The notes below the pieces were generated by a model, which worked only from the letters and a program-made list of their open reading frames with translations, made no database searches and was not told where the DNA came from. Position numbers and translations under genes: made by a program. A DNA stretch of 55,490 nucleotides from Rhizobium sp. Q54 (GTDB lineage Bacteria; Pseudomonadota; Alphaproteobacteria; UBA2966; CAIVPW01): positions 1-55,490 of the forward strand of contig CAMDPO010000012.1 in the NCBI GenBank assembly GCA_945904955.1, given 5' to 3'. Positions 36,538-45,655 of the stretch are shown piece after piece. The first letter of the stretch is position 1. Every line of letters starts with the position of its first letter.

Positions 36538-38754
36538 ATGCCCCAGGTATCCCGGCGCGCGTTCCTGATCACCGGCAGCGCGGCAAGCGGCGCGCTATTG
36601 GTCGGCGCGGGCGCGTTCCTGCCCCGCCGCGCGGATGCACAGGCCGACACGCCGCAGCGCCTCAACGGCTGGATCGAGATCGCGCCCTCCGGCGCCATCA
36701 CGATCACGGTGGCCCGCGTCGAGATGGGCCAAGGCACCTACACGAGCCTTGCCATGCTTGCCGCCGAGGAGCTCGACGCGCCCTGGGCGAACGTCCGGGT
36801 GGTCGCCGCACCGGTCGACATCGACCACACCAATCTCGGCATGCTCTACAGCCCCGATGGCCTGCCCGGTCCGTTCATGCGCTCGGTCGCGCGCACGGTG
36901 ATCGGCATCCAGACCACCGGTGGCAGCATGAGCGTGCGCGACGGCTGGATCACCATGCGCCTCGCCGGCGCGGCGGCGCGGCACATGCTGATGCAGGCGG
37001 CGGCGACGCAGTGGGGCGTGCCGCTGGCGCAGGTCACTTCCAACGAAGGTATCCTGCTCGACCGCAGCAGCCATCGCGCCCACTACGCCGAGATGGTCAC
37101 CGCCGCGGCGAAGGTCGAGCCGCCCAAGTCCCCGGTATTCAAGACACCGGACCAGTACCGCCTGGTGGGCAAGCGCATGCCGCGCATCGACACCGCCGCA
37201 AAGGTGTGCGGCGCGGCGACGTTCGGCATCGACGTGCGGCTGCCCAACATGGTGCACGCCGCCATCCGGCACGTGCCGAGCCTCGGCGGATCGGTCGGCA
37301 AGGTCGATGCAGCGGCGATCGCCAGGCTGCCCGGCGTGCTGAAGGCCGTGACGCTGCCCAACGCCGTGGCGGTGATCGCCGACACCCACTGGCATGCGCG
37401 CTCGGCCCTCGAAGTCGGCGAGATGCTCGGCCACATCCGCTTTGTTGGACCGAGCGGCGCCATCGACTCCGGCGCCATCGACACGATGCTCACCCAGGCG
37501 CTCGAAACCGCGGAGGGCATCGAGCTGGAAAGCACCGGCGACGCAGCGCGCGCCCTGACGGGTGCGGCGAAGACCATCACCGCCGAGTACCGCCTTCCGT
37601 TCCTCGCCCACGCGACGATGGAACCGATGAACGCCACCGCGCGCATTCAGGATGGGCGCTTGGAGGTGTGGACCGGCAGCCAGGCGCCGGACTTCGTCCG
37701 CGACGCCGCCGCCAAGGCGGCGGGCATGTCGGAGCGCCGCACGACCGTGCACACCACCTTCCTGGGCGGCGGCTTCGGCAGGCGCGTCGAGACCGACGTC
37801 TCCGCCGAGGCAGCGGCCCTCGCCAAGGAAGTGCCCGGTCGGGCCGTGCAGCTTTTGTGGACGCGCGAAGAGGACATGCAGCACGACTGGTACCGCCCGG
37901 CGGTGGCGGCGCGCCTGCACGGTGCCCTCGACGCGCAGCGCCGCCTCGTCGCGTGGCAATCGCGGGTCGCGGCGCCGGCGGTGATCGGACCGTTCTTGCG
38001 GCGCGCCATGGGCATTCCGCTCGGCACGTTCCCCGATCGCGGCGAGGTCGGCGACGCCGTCACGCCGCGCTATCGCATTCCGAACCTCTCGGTGACGTGG
38101 CTGCCCGTCACTACGCCGGTGCCGACCGGCAGTTGGCGCTCGGTCAGCAATTCGTACGGCGCCTTCCTGATCGAAAGCTTCGTCGACGAGCTGGCGCGCG
38201 AGGCCGGTGCCGATCCGTACCTGTTCCGGCGCGGCCTGCTCGACGACCTTCCGCGCCATCGCGCCGTGCTCGATCTGGTCGCGGACAAGTCCGGCTGGGG
38301 CAGGACGCTCGAGCCCGGCCGCGGACGCGGCATTGCGATGCACGAGTGCTTCGGCTCGATCGTCGCGCAAGTCGCCGAAGTGCGGACGACCGCCGAGGGC
38401 GGCATCCGCGTCGAGCGCATCGTCGCTGCCGTCGATTGCGGCCTGGCCGTCAATCCGGCCGGCATCGAGCAGCAGATGGAAGGCGCCATCGTCTACGGCC
38501 TAAGCGCCGCGCTGTACGGCGCCATCACCCTCGGCGGCGGCGCCGTCGAGCAGAGCAACTTCCACGATTATGAGATGCTGCGCATGCCGGCCATGCCGCG
38601 CATCGAAACTCACATCGCCCCTCGGGGCGGTCCGTTGGGCGGCATCGGCGAGGTCGGCACGCCGCCGGTCGCGCCCGCGGTCGCCAACGCAATCTTCGCC
38701 GCCACCGGCAAACGGGTGCGGACGCTTCCCCTGCGTCTCGCAGGGATCGTGTAG
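36538..38754 (+). CDS. Xanthine-oxidase-family molybdenum hydroxylase large subunit (isoquinoline 1-oxidoreductase beta-like)
   Basis: 738 residues from ATG 36538. A Tat signal (SRRAFLITGSAASGALLVG) marks export. The family blocks VEMGQGTYTSLAMLAAEELD, the FLAHATMEPMNATA segment, FLGGGFGRRVETD and, near the end, GPLGGIGEVGTPPVAPAVAN (with the molybdenum-site Glu) are intact. Such subunits hydroxylate aldehydes or N-heterocycles with water as oxygen source. They normally pair with a small 2Fe-2S subunit, which is absent from the window. The physiological substrate is unknown. Confidence 0.9.
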   Translation: MPQVSRRAFLITGSAASGALLVGAGAFLPRRADAQADTPQRLNGWIEIAPSGAITITVARVEMGQGTYTSLAMLAAEELDAPWANVRVVAAPVDIDHTNLGMLYSPDGLPGPFMRSVARTVIGIQTTGGSMSVRDGWITMRLAGAAARHMLMQAAATQWGVPLAQVTSNEGILLDRSSHRAHYAEMVTAAAKVEPPKSPVFKTPDQYRLVGKRMPRIDTAAKVCGAATFGIDVRLPNMVHAAIRHVPSLGGSVGKVDAAAIARLPGVLKAVTLPNAVAVIADTHWHARSALEVGEMLGHIRFVGPSGAIDSGAIDTMLTQALETAEGIELESTGDAARALTGAAKTITAEYRLPFLAHATMEPMNATARIQDGRLEVWTGSQAPDFVRDAAAKAAGMSERRTTVHTTFLGGGFGRRVETDVSAEAAALAKEVPGRAVQLLWTREEDMQHDWYRPAVAARLHGALDAQRRLVAWQSRVAAPAVIGPFLRRAMGIPLGTFPDRGEVGDAVTPRYRIPNLSVTWLPVTTPVPTGSWRSVSNSYGAFLIESFVDELAREAGADPYLFRRGLLDDLPRHRAVLDLVADKSGWGRTLEPGRGRGIAMHECFGSIVAQVAEVRTTAEGGIRVERIVAAVDCGLAVNPAGIEQQMEGAIVYGLSAALYGAITLGGGAVEQSNFHDYEMLRMPAMPRIETHIAPRGGPLGGIGEVGTPPVAPAVANAIFAATGKRVRTLPLRLAGIV

Positions 38755-38783
38755 CAACAAGTCGCCTAGCAGGAGTCGTTTAG

Positions 38784-41444
38784 ATGGACGCCGCCAAGAC
38801 CGACACCCCACCCGTCATACGCCTGCAGGACTACGAGCCGCCGGCGTTCCTCGTCGATCGGGTGGTCCTCGAGTTTGACCTCGGCGAGCCGGTCACCAAG
38901 GTGCACTCGAAGCTGTCCCTGCGCCGCAGTCCGGCAATGGAGTACCGCCAGGGGCCGCTCTTCCTGCACGGCGATGGCGTCAAGCTCATCAAGGTCGCCA
39001 TCGATGGCCGCACCCTGGCGCCGTCCGAGTACGTGCTCGATGACAAGGGCCTGACGATCCCGAAGGTGCCGTACAACCTCGTGGTCGAGATCGACACCGA
39101 GGTCCGCCCGGCTGAAAACACGCAACTGTCGGGCCTCTATGTCTCGAAGGGCAACTTCTGCACCCAGTGCGAGGCGGAGGGCTTCCGCCGCATCACGTTC
39201 TTCCCCGACCGGCCCGACGTGATGTCGCGCTACCAGGTGACGATCCGCGGCGACAAGGCGAAGCAGCCGGTGCTGCTCTCAAACGGCAACCTGCTCGAGA
39301 GCCGCGACCTCGGCGACGGCCGCCACGAAGCAGTGTGGGACGACCCGTTCCCCAAGCCATCCTACCTGTTTGCCCTGGTCGCCGGCGACCTCGCCAAGGT
39401 CGAGGACTCGTTCACGACCATGTCGCGGCGCAACGTGGCGCTGCGCATCTATGTCGAGCACGGCAACGAGAAACGCTGCGACTACGCCATGGACGTGCTC
39501 AAGCGCTCGATGAAGTGGGACGAGGAGCGCTATGGCCGCGAGTACGACCTCGACCTGTTCAACATCGTCGCCGTGTCGGACTTCAACATGGGCGCGATGG
39601 AGAACAAGAGCCTCAACGTCTTCAACGCGCGCTACATCCTCGCCGACGCAGAGGTCGCCACCGATGCCGACTACGCCGGCATCGAGACGGTGGTGGCTCA
39701 CGAGTACTTCCACAACTGGACCGGCAACCGCGTCACCTGCCGCGATTGGTTCCAGCTCAGCCTGAAGGAAGGCCTCACCGTCTATCGCGACCAGGAGTTC
39801 TCCTCCGACATGCGTTCGCGCCCGGTGAAGCGCATCTCCGACGTGCGCTCGCTGCGTGCCGCGCAGTTCCCGGAAGACGCCGGACCCCTCGCCCACCCGG
39901 TGCGGCCGTCGTCGTACATCCAGATCAACAACTTCTACACGGCGACCGTCTATTCGAAGGGCGCCGAGGTCATCCGCATGCTGGAGACGATCCTGAGCCG
40001 CGATGGCTTCCGCCGCGGCATGGACCTGTATTTCGAGCGGCACGACGGCCAGGCGGTCACCTGTGACGACTTCGTCGCGGCGATGGAAGACGCCAACCGC
40101 ACCAACCTCACGGCGTTCAAGCACTGGTACTCCCAGGCCGGCACGCCCGTCGTGAGCGTGCAGTCGCGCCATAACCCCGACACCAAGGTCCTCGAGCTCA
40201 CGTTCACGCAAACGATGCCGATGACGCCGGGCCAGACGGACAAGCACCCCATGCACCTCCCAATCGCCATCGGCCTGTTGGGCAAGGACGGTCAGGAGCT
40301 CCCCGTCAGCCTGTTCGGTGACCGACCCGGCATGGAGACACCGACGACGCGCGTGCTGCACCTGACGCGGCCGCGCGAGATGTTCCGCTTCACCAACGTC
40401 GAGGAGCCGCCGGTCGTCTCGCTCAACCGCGGCTTCTCCGCACCGATCCGCATCGAGATGGCGTACTCCGACGCCGACCGCGCATTCTTGATGGGGAACG
40501 ACCTCGACCCCTTCGCGCGCTGGGAAGCGGGTCAGCAGTACGCCACCAAGGTCCTGCTCGACCTGATCGCCAAGGCGCAAAAGGGCGAAGAGCTGGTCGC
40601 CGACACCGCACTCCTCGATGCCCTCGGCGCAACCCTGCGCAACGATCGCCTCGAACGCGCCTACGTCGCCATGGCGGTGGTGCTACCGTCCGAAGGCTAC
40701 CTCGCCGACCAGATGACCGTGGTGGACGTGGACGCGATTGCGGCGGCGCGCGAGTTCATGCGCCGCGCCATCGCCAAGGCGCTGCGCGATGACCTGCTCG
40801 CGGTCTACCACCGCAACCGCTCCAACCAGCCGTACTCCCCGGATGCCGAGCAGGCGGGGCAGCGCGCTCTGAAGAATGCGGCGCTCGCCTATTTGGGTGC
40901 GCACGCCGATCCGGAGTCCCTGGAGCTCGTCACCGGCCAGTACCGCTCGTCGGACAACATGACAGACACGATGGCGGCGCTGGCGATCGTCAACGACATC
41001 GACACCCGCGCCCGCGGCGAGACCCTCGATGACTTCTATGCGCGCCACAAGGCGAACGCCCTCGTCGTAGAGAAGTGGCTGGCACTGAATTCCCTGTCAC
41101 GGCTGCCGGGAACCCTCGACGCGGTGCGCGGGCTGCTGAAGCACGAAGCGTTCGAGAGGAAGAACCCGAACAAGGTGCGGGCCTTGCTGGCGACGTTCGC
41201 GGCCGCCAATCAACAGAGGTTCCACGCCGCGGACGGCGCGGGCTACGACTTCATCGCCGAGCAGGTGCTGGCCCTCGACAAGCTCAATCCGCACGGCTCA
41301 GCGCGCCTCGCCCAGCCGCTCGGGCGCTGGAAGCGCTACGACGCGGGCCGCCAGGCCAAGATGAAGGACGCGCTCAACCGCATCGTGAAGACGCCCGGCA
41401 TCTCGACCGACCTCTACGAGATCGCGTCGAAGAGCCTGGCTTAG
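38784..41444 (+). CDS. pepN: Aminopeptidase N (M1 family)
   Basis: 886 residues, near the E. coli PepN size. It shows the exopeptidase motif GAMEN at 270-274 and the zinc site HEYFH at 306-310 in HEYFHNWTGNRVTCRD, with the third ligand in LKEGLTVYRDQEF. The catalytic Tyr region and the C-terminal all-helical domain (RSSDNMTDTMAALAIVNDID) are present. The enzyme is cytoplasmic and removes N-terminal residues from peptides. An AGGAG site precedes the start. It lies 29 bp after the molybdenum hydroxylase gene and its end overlaps the convergent serine hydrolase gene. Confidence 0.96.
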   Translation: MDAAKTDTPPVIRLQDYEPPAFLVDRVVLEFDLGEPVTKVHSKLSLRRSPAMEYRQGPLFLHGDGVKLIKVAIDGRTLAPSEYVLDDKGLTIPKVPYNLVVEIDTEVRPAENTQLSGLYVSKGNFCTQCEAEGFRRITFFPDRPDVMSRYQVTIRGDKAKQPVLLSNGNLLESRDLGDGRHEAVWDDPFPKPSYLFALVAGDLAKVEDSFTTMSRRNVALRIYVEHGNEKRCDYAMDVLKRSMKWDEERYGREYDLDLFNIVAVSDFNMGAMENKSLNVFNARYILADAEVATDADYAGIETVVAHEYFHNWTGNRVTCRDWFQLSLKEGLTVYRDQEFSSDMRSRPVKRISDVRSLRAAQFPEDAGPLAHPVRPSSYIQINNFYTATVYSKGAEVIRMLETILSRDGFRRGMDLYFERHDGQAVTCDDFVAAMEDANRTNLTAFKHWYSQAGTPVVSVQSRHNPDTKVLELTFTQTMPMTPGQTDKHPMHLPIAIGLLGKDGQELPVSLFGDRPGMETPTTRVLHLTRPREMFRFTNVEEPPVVSLNRGFSAPIRIEMAYSDADRAFLMGNDLDPFARWEAGQQYATKVLLDLIAKAQKGEELVADTALLDALGATLRNDRLERAYVAMAVVLPSEGYLADQMTVVDVDAIAAAREFMRRAIAKALRDDLLAVYHRNRSNQPYSPDAEQAGQRALKNAALAYLGAHADPESLELVTGQYRSSDNMTDTMAALAIVNDIDTRARGETLDDFYARHKANALVVEKWLALNSLSRLPGTLDAVRGLLKHEAFERKNPNKVRALLATFAAANQQRFHAADGAGYDFIAEQVLALDKLNPHGSARLAQPLGRWKRYDAGRQAKMKDALNRIVKTPGISTDLYEIASKSLA

Positions 41445-42619
41445 CGCACGCCGAAGGCGCGCTTGTCGCCCGCCTTGGCGAGGCGCAGGACCGCCTCGAG
41501 TGCATCCGACAGCGACAAGTCGGGCCCCGAAGCGTTGGCGAGCAGCACGACGGTGATGTCGAGCTCGGGCACGCGGTACGCCAGAGTCGTGTAGCCGTAG
41601 CCGGCGCCCTCGAAGCCGATTACCAGACCGGAGTCGGCGGTCAGCCGCTCGGCCAGGCCGAGACCGAAGCGCACCTCGGCGCCGGTGTCGAGCAGCGCCG
41701 GCGCCGTCTTGGCGTTGCGCATCTGCTCGAGCAGCGCGGGCGAAACGATGCGGCCGGCGAATAGCGCATCCAAGAAGTGGCCGAGATCCTCAGCCGTGGT
41801 GGCAATGCCGGCGCCGATACCACCGAACGCCGCCGTCACGACGGCCACGTCGTAGAAGTCTCCGGCGCGCACAACACGCTCGTTTACCCCTGCGTCGATC
41901 TGCGACTTGGGCAGGATCGCGTAGCCAGGGACCACGTCTGGCGCGCCGCCCAGGATCGTGTGCGGCATGCCGGCGCGCGCGAAGACGCGCGCCTGCAGCG
42001 CCGTCGCCACCGGCTCGCCGCCGACGTTCTCCAAGAGCAGGCCAAGGGCGACGGTGTTGGCCGGCGAATAGCGCACGCCCTGCCCCGGCGGGAACGTCGG
42101 GCGATGGCCTGGGCGGCCGAGGTAGGCGAGCACGTCCTTGGGCGTCCAGGCACGCGAGGTATCGGCACCGCGTCCCAGCACGTCCTCTTGGAACGCGGCA
42201 AAGCCGTACGGGTCGCGCAAGCCGGAGGTGTGGGTAAGCGCGTGCTGCACCGTGATGCGCTGGGCATCGGGCACGCCGTAGAGCACATCGAGGCCCGTGT
42301 ACTGCGCCACCGCGCCGTCGAGACGTGCCTTGTTCTCGTTGACGAGCTGCAAGACCGCCGCCGCGACGAGCGGATGCGCGCTGCGCACGAGCAGCATGCG
42401 GTCATCGACGGCGAGCGGTGTCCGGGTGGCGAGGTCAGCGACCCCGCGGGCGCCGACCCAGGTGTAGGTGCCGGTGCGCACATAGAGAACGACGCCGGGG
42501 AAACCCTCGTCGACTGCATCGTCGAGCGCGGCGCCGAAGTCGCTCGGCTGGCCGCATGCCGCAACTGCGAGTGCGAGCACGGCCGCTCGCAACGGCGCCC
42601 CAAATCCCCCGATGCGCAT
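41441..42619 (-). CDS. Beta-lactamase/transpeptidase-fold lipoprotein, likely pseudoenzyme
   Basis: 392 residues with a lipoprotein signal (LALAVAAC, Cys at 22). The serine-hydrolase fold is clear from AAAVLQLVNENKARLDGAVA, ALTHTSGLRDPYG and YSPANTVALGLLLENV. The catalytic S-x-x-K motif reads S80-A-H-P83, so the general-base Lys is missing. The Y-x-N motif appears as Y-S-P. A class C-type hydrolase is therefore unlikely to be active; a binding or scaffold role is possible. It is the last of four tightly packed genes behind the MsrB gene. Confidence 0.85.
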   Translation of the reverse strand: MRIGGFGAPLRAAVLALAVAACGQPSDFGAALDDAVDEGFPGVVLYVRTGTYTWVGARGVADLATRTPLAVDDRMLLVRSAHPLVAAAVLQLVNENKARLDGAVAQYTGLDVLYGVPDAQRITVQHALTHTSGLRDPYGFAAFQEDVLGRGADTSRAWTPKDVLAYLGRPGHRPTFPPGQGVRYSPANTVALGLLLENVGGEPVATALQARVFARAGMPHTILGGAPDVVPGYAILPKSQIDAGVNERVVRAGDFYDVAVVTAAFGGIGAGIATTAEDLGHFLDALFAGRIVSPALLEQMRNAKTAPALLDTGAEVRFGLGLAERLTADSGLVIGFEGAGYGYTTLAYRVPELDITVVLLANASGPDLSLSDALEAVLRLAKAGDKRAFGVR

Positions 42620-42627
42620 TGGTTCCC

Positions 42628-43077
42628 CTACTTCTTCGGTTCGCCGGCCTTCGGCTCGAACGACAGCGCCGCCGAGTTCATACAGTAGCGCTGGCCCGTG
42701 GGACGCGGTCCGTCATCGAAGACGTGACCGAGGTGGGCGTCGCAGCGGCTGCACAGCGACTCGGTGCGGATCATGCCGTGGCTGAAGTCCTGCTTGTTGA
42801 CGACGGCCTCGTTCTTCACCGGCGCGTAGAAGCTCGGCCAGCCGGTGCCGGAGTCGAACTTGGTCTTGGACTCGAACAGGTCCTGGCCGCAGCAGGCACA
42901 CTTGTACAGGCCAGCGCGCTTCTCGGCGTGGTACTTGCCCGTGAAGGCGGGCTCGGTGCCCTGCTTGCGCGCGATGCGATAGACGTCGGCGGGCAGGCTC
43001 GCCTTCCACTCCGCGTCGGACTTGACGACCTTGTCGCCAGGAGGGGTGGGCGGGATGCTCACGTCCTTGTCCGCCAT
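42628..43077 (-). CDS. msrB: Peptide-methionine (R)-S-oxide reductase MsrB
   Basis: 149 residues from ATG 43077. Two zinc CxxC pairs are in CACCGQDLF and LCSRCDAHLGHVFDDGP. The signature KFDSGTGWPSFYAPV and the catalytic Cys in QRYCMNSAALSF complete the fold. There is no signal peptide, so it is cytoplasmic. It repairs the R-isomer of methionine sulfoxide with thioredoxin as donor. Its start overlaps the FAH gene stop by one base (TGATG). Confidence 0.96.
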   Translation of the reverse strand: MADKDVSIPPTPPGDKVVKSDAEWKASLPADVYRIARKQGTEPAFTGKYHAEKRAGLYKCACCGQDLFESKTKFDSGTGWPSFYAPVKNEAVVNKQDFSHGMIRTESLCSRCDAHLGHVFDDGPRPTGQRYCMNSAALSFEPKAGEPKK

Positions 43078-43925
43078 CAAACTGCTCCTTCCGCAATGAT
43101 TGGGTGCGATAGCGTACCAACGCCGGTGATCTCTACCGCGATGGTATCGCCCGCCTTCATATAGAGCGGCGGCTTGCGAACGTAACCGACGCCGCCCGGC
43201 GTTCCGGTGGCGATCACGTCTCCGGGAGAAAGCGTGGTGAAGCGCGAGATGTAGGCGATCAGCGCCGGCACCGGGAAGATGAGGTCATCGACGCCGCTCT
43301 TCTGCACCTCGGCGCCGTTGAGCCGCGTGGTGAGGACCATCTGCGCGGGCGGCGGCGCCTCGTCGGGCGTCACCAGCCAGGGGCCAAGGCCTCCGCTCGC
43401 CGGAAAGTTCTTGCCGGCGGTGAACTGGGTGCTGTGACCCTGCCAATCGCGCACGCTGCCGTCGTGGTAGCAGGAGTAGCCGGCGACATGGGCGAGGGCC
43501 TGGTCTTCGGGGATGCGGCGGCCGCCCTTGCCGATCACCACAGCGAGCTCGCCCTCGAAATCGAACTTGTCGGACTCGGTGGGCTTCACCAGCGGCTGGC
43601 GGTGGCCGACCTGGGTGTCGGCGAAGCGTGGGAACAGCACTGGGTACCTCATCTTGTCGCGCCCCGTCTCGATGCGATGGGCCTCGTAGTTGAGACCGAC
43701 GCAGAGGATTTTGTCGGGGTTCGGGATGACCGGCAGGAAGGTGATCTCGTCGAGGCGCGCGTCGCTCGCGGCACCGCGCACCAGCGACAGAAGCTTGCCT
43801 TGATCCGCGAGCGCATCGCGCAACGTGCCCACTCCAGCGAGACGTGCGCCGAGATCGACGACGCCATCGCCGACCACCGCGCCGAAGGTGTCGCGGCCTT
43901 GGTGACGAAAGGAAAGGAGCTTCAC
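43077..43925 (-). CDS. Fumarylacetoacetate hydrolase (FAH) family protein
   Basis: 282 residues from GTG 43925, which overlaps the upstream stop (GTGA). It contains ILCVGLNYEAHRIETG, the metal-site block KFDFEGELAVVIGKGGRRI, HVAGYSCYHDGSVRDWQ and the terminal LSPGDVIATGTPGGVGYVRK. The family cleaves carbon-carbon bonds in acylpyruvates or decarboxylates oxaloacetate-like compounds; the exact reaction is not evident. It is co-transcribed with the flavin reductase and msrB. Confidence 0.9.
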   Translation of the reverse strand: MKLLSFRHQGRDTFGAVVGDGVVDLGARLAGVGTLRDALADQGKLLSLVRGAASDARLDEITFLPVIPNPDKILCVGLNYEAHRIETGRDKMRYPVLFPRFADTQVGHRQPLVKPTESDKFDFEGELAVVIGKGGRRIPEDQALAHVAGYSCYHDGSVRDWQGHSTQFTAGKNFPASGGLGPWLVTPDEAPPPAQMVLTTRLNGAEVQKSGVDDLIFPVPALIAYISRFTTLSPGDVIATGTPGGVGYVRKPPLYMKAGDTIAVEITGVGTLSHPIIAEGAV

Positions 43926-44665
43926 GGGACTCTCGCCTGTTGGGAGTGATGGTCGCCGGGCACGAACGGGTCGGTGTGCAGGTCGCGTTCGCCGAGGCCG
44001 CGCGACAGGAGGATCTCTTGGGTCGCGGCGACCATTGCCGGTGGACCCGCGACGTACGCCTTGAACCCGGTGACGCTGGGAAAGTCCGCTGCGACTACCT
44101 CGGACACGTTGCCGCGGCGGTGCGGGCTTGCGGCAGCGGGCTCCGCTACCGCGCAGACCAGCTTGAGGTTGCCGTGCCGCGCCGCGAGGTCGCGGAAGCG
44201 GCTCAATGAATAGAGGTCGTCGTCGGTGCGCGTGCCCCAGTAGACGTAGGCGGGTTGGCGCATGCCGCCGGCGAGAGCGGTCTCGATGATCGACTGGATG
44301 CCGACGACGCCGGTGCCACCCGCCACGGCAAGGATGGGACCGCGATGATCGCGGCGCAGGAAGGCGTCGCCATAGGGGCCGGTGATGCCAACCCGCTCGC
44401 CGATGCGCAGGCGCTCGCCGACGTACTGGCCGACGCCCTTCTCGCTGTTGACGCGGATGTGGAACTCGAGCGATGGCTGGTCGGGGCGGTTGCCGAGCGA
44501 GTAGTCGCGCGCCGGCAGGGCGTCGAACCACAGGCGCACGTACTGCCCGGCCTCGAAGCGCAGGCTCTCGCCCGGGTTGAAGCCCATGCGGACGACGCGG
44601 ACTTCCGGCACCGGCGCGGCGATCTCGGTCACGGTGGCCGTGCGACGGTCCGGCGGGGTGCTCAT
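43922..44665 (-). CDS. FAD-binding ferredoxin-NADP reductase-type oxidoreductase
   Basis: 247 residues from ATG 44665. The FAD motif RDYSLGNRPDQP, the FAD-phosphate region ERVGITGPYGDAFLR, the NAD motif ILAVAGGTGVVGIQSI and the AYVAGPPAMVAAT block are present. There is no iron-sulfur domain. Relatives act as flavin or oxygenase reductases. It is the first gene of the FNR-FAH-MsrB-serine-hydrolase unit. It could feed electrons to an unlinked oxygenase; the partner is unknown. Confidence 0.88.
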   Translation of the reverse strand: MSTPPDRRTATVTEIAAPVPEVRVVRMGFNPGESLRFEAGQYVRLWFDALPARDYSLGNRPDQPSLEFHIRVNSEKGVGQYVGERLRIGERVGITGPYGDAFLRRDHRGPILAVAGGTGVVGIQSIIETALAGGMRQPAYVYWGTRTDDDLYSLSRFRDLAARHGNLKLVCAVAEPAAASPHRRGNVSEVVAADFPSVTGFKAYVAGPPAMVAATQEILLSRGLGERDLHTDPFVPGDHHSQQARVP

Positions 44666-44734
44666 GCCTCTGCGCCTGTTACCAGACGGTGGCGCTCGGC
44701 ACAATCGACCGCAACTGGCGCGGCGGCTGGAAGC

Positions 44735-45655
44735 ATGGTACGTGCCGCGCAACTCGAACCCCCGCCCAGTCCCTTGTCCCTCGATCGCCTGCTCCAATGG
44801 CCGCCAGACTGGCTCTGGGAGCCGGACTTGCTGGCCGCCACGCTGCTGCCGCTGGTGGCTGCGGTGGCGGCCATCGCGCTGCTGCGCCTGATTGGCGGCA
44901 AGGCGCGCGCCGGCGCCATGGCGGGCGCAGGCGTGGCGGCGGGGTTCGTCCTGGCCTATGCCGCGGTCGTGGGCGGCCGTGGGGTACCGGAGCTCGGCGA
45001 GCACCTGCCGCTGCTGCTGGCCTTGTTCGGAATGGCGGCCGGCGTCCTGATCGACAGCGAGGGATGGGGCGGCAGGCGTCACCGCCTGCTGGTAATCGGG
45101 GTCGGGCTCGCGGCGATCCTATGGTCGTTGGCCGACGACGTCGCCAACACCGACCTCGGGCCCGAGCGCAACGTCCTGGTCGCCTACTTTGCCGGGGCGA
45201 TCCTGGTGTTCCTACGGACGACTCGCGTGGCGGGCAGCGCCGGCACGGTGCCGGTGCAGATGATGGTCGCGGCCTTTGGTGTTGCAGCGGTCGCATGGGT
45301 GGCGGGGGCCGATCAGGTCAGCGCCCTCGCCGTCGCCCTCGGCGCGAGCATGCTTGCCTTCGTCGCCTGGAACTGGCCGACGGTGCGCTTCGCGCCCGGT
45401 GCGGCGCTGGTGCTCGGAGGGGGACTGCCTCTGCTCGCCCTTGCCGGTGTGTTACTGCTCGAGGAGGGCGGCAGCATGGCCGCGCTGGGCGTGCTGCTGC
45501 TGGTCTTCTTCTCGGAGTGGATCGCGGCGCAAATCGGCGCCAGCGGCAAGGGAAGGTCGATCGTCCTGGCGTTGGCGTCCCTGCTGGTCGTTGCGGTCGC
45601 GGTGCTGGTGGCCCGCTGGCAGCACGGGCTCGGCCTGCCGTTCCTCGGCGACTAG
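44735..45655 (+). CDS. Integral membrane protein, function unknown
   Basis: 306 residues from ATG 44735. About nine hydrophobic helices are visible, for example LLAATLLPLVAAVAAIALL, AGVAAGFVLAYAAVV, LVAYFAGAILVFL and SIVLALASLLVVAVAVLVA. The loops are short, apart from a charged segment with WSLADDVANTDLGPERN. The family is not recognised. It is transcribed alone, divergently from the flavin reductase gene 69 bp away, and its end overlaps the convergent phosphatase-like gene. Confidence 0.75.
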   Translation: MVRAAQLEPPPSPLSLDRLLQWPPDWLWEPDLLAATLLPLVAAVAAIALLRLIGGKARAGAMAGAGVAAGFVLAYAAVVGGRGVPELGEHLPLLLALFGMAAGVLIDSEGWGGRRHRLLVIGVGLAAILWSLADDVANTDLGPERNVLVAYFAGAILVFLRTTRVAGSAGTVPVQMMVAAFGVAAVAWVAGADQVSALAVALGASMLAFVAWNWPTVRFAPGAALVLGGGLPLLALAGVLLLEEGGSMAALGVLLLVFFSEWIAAQIGASGKGRSIVLALASLLVVAVAVLVARWQHGLGLPFLGD

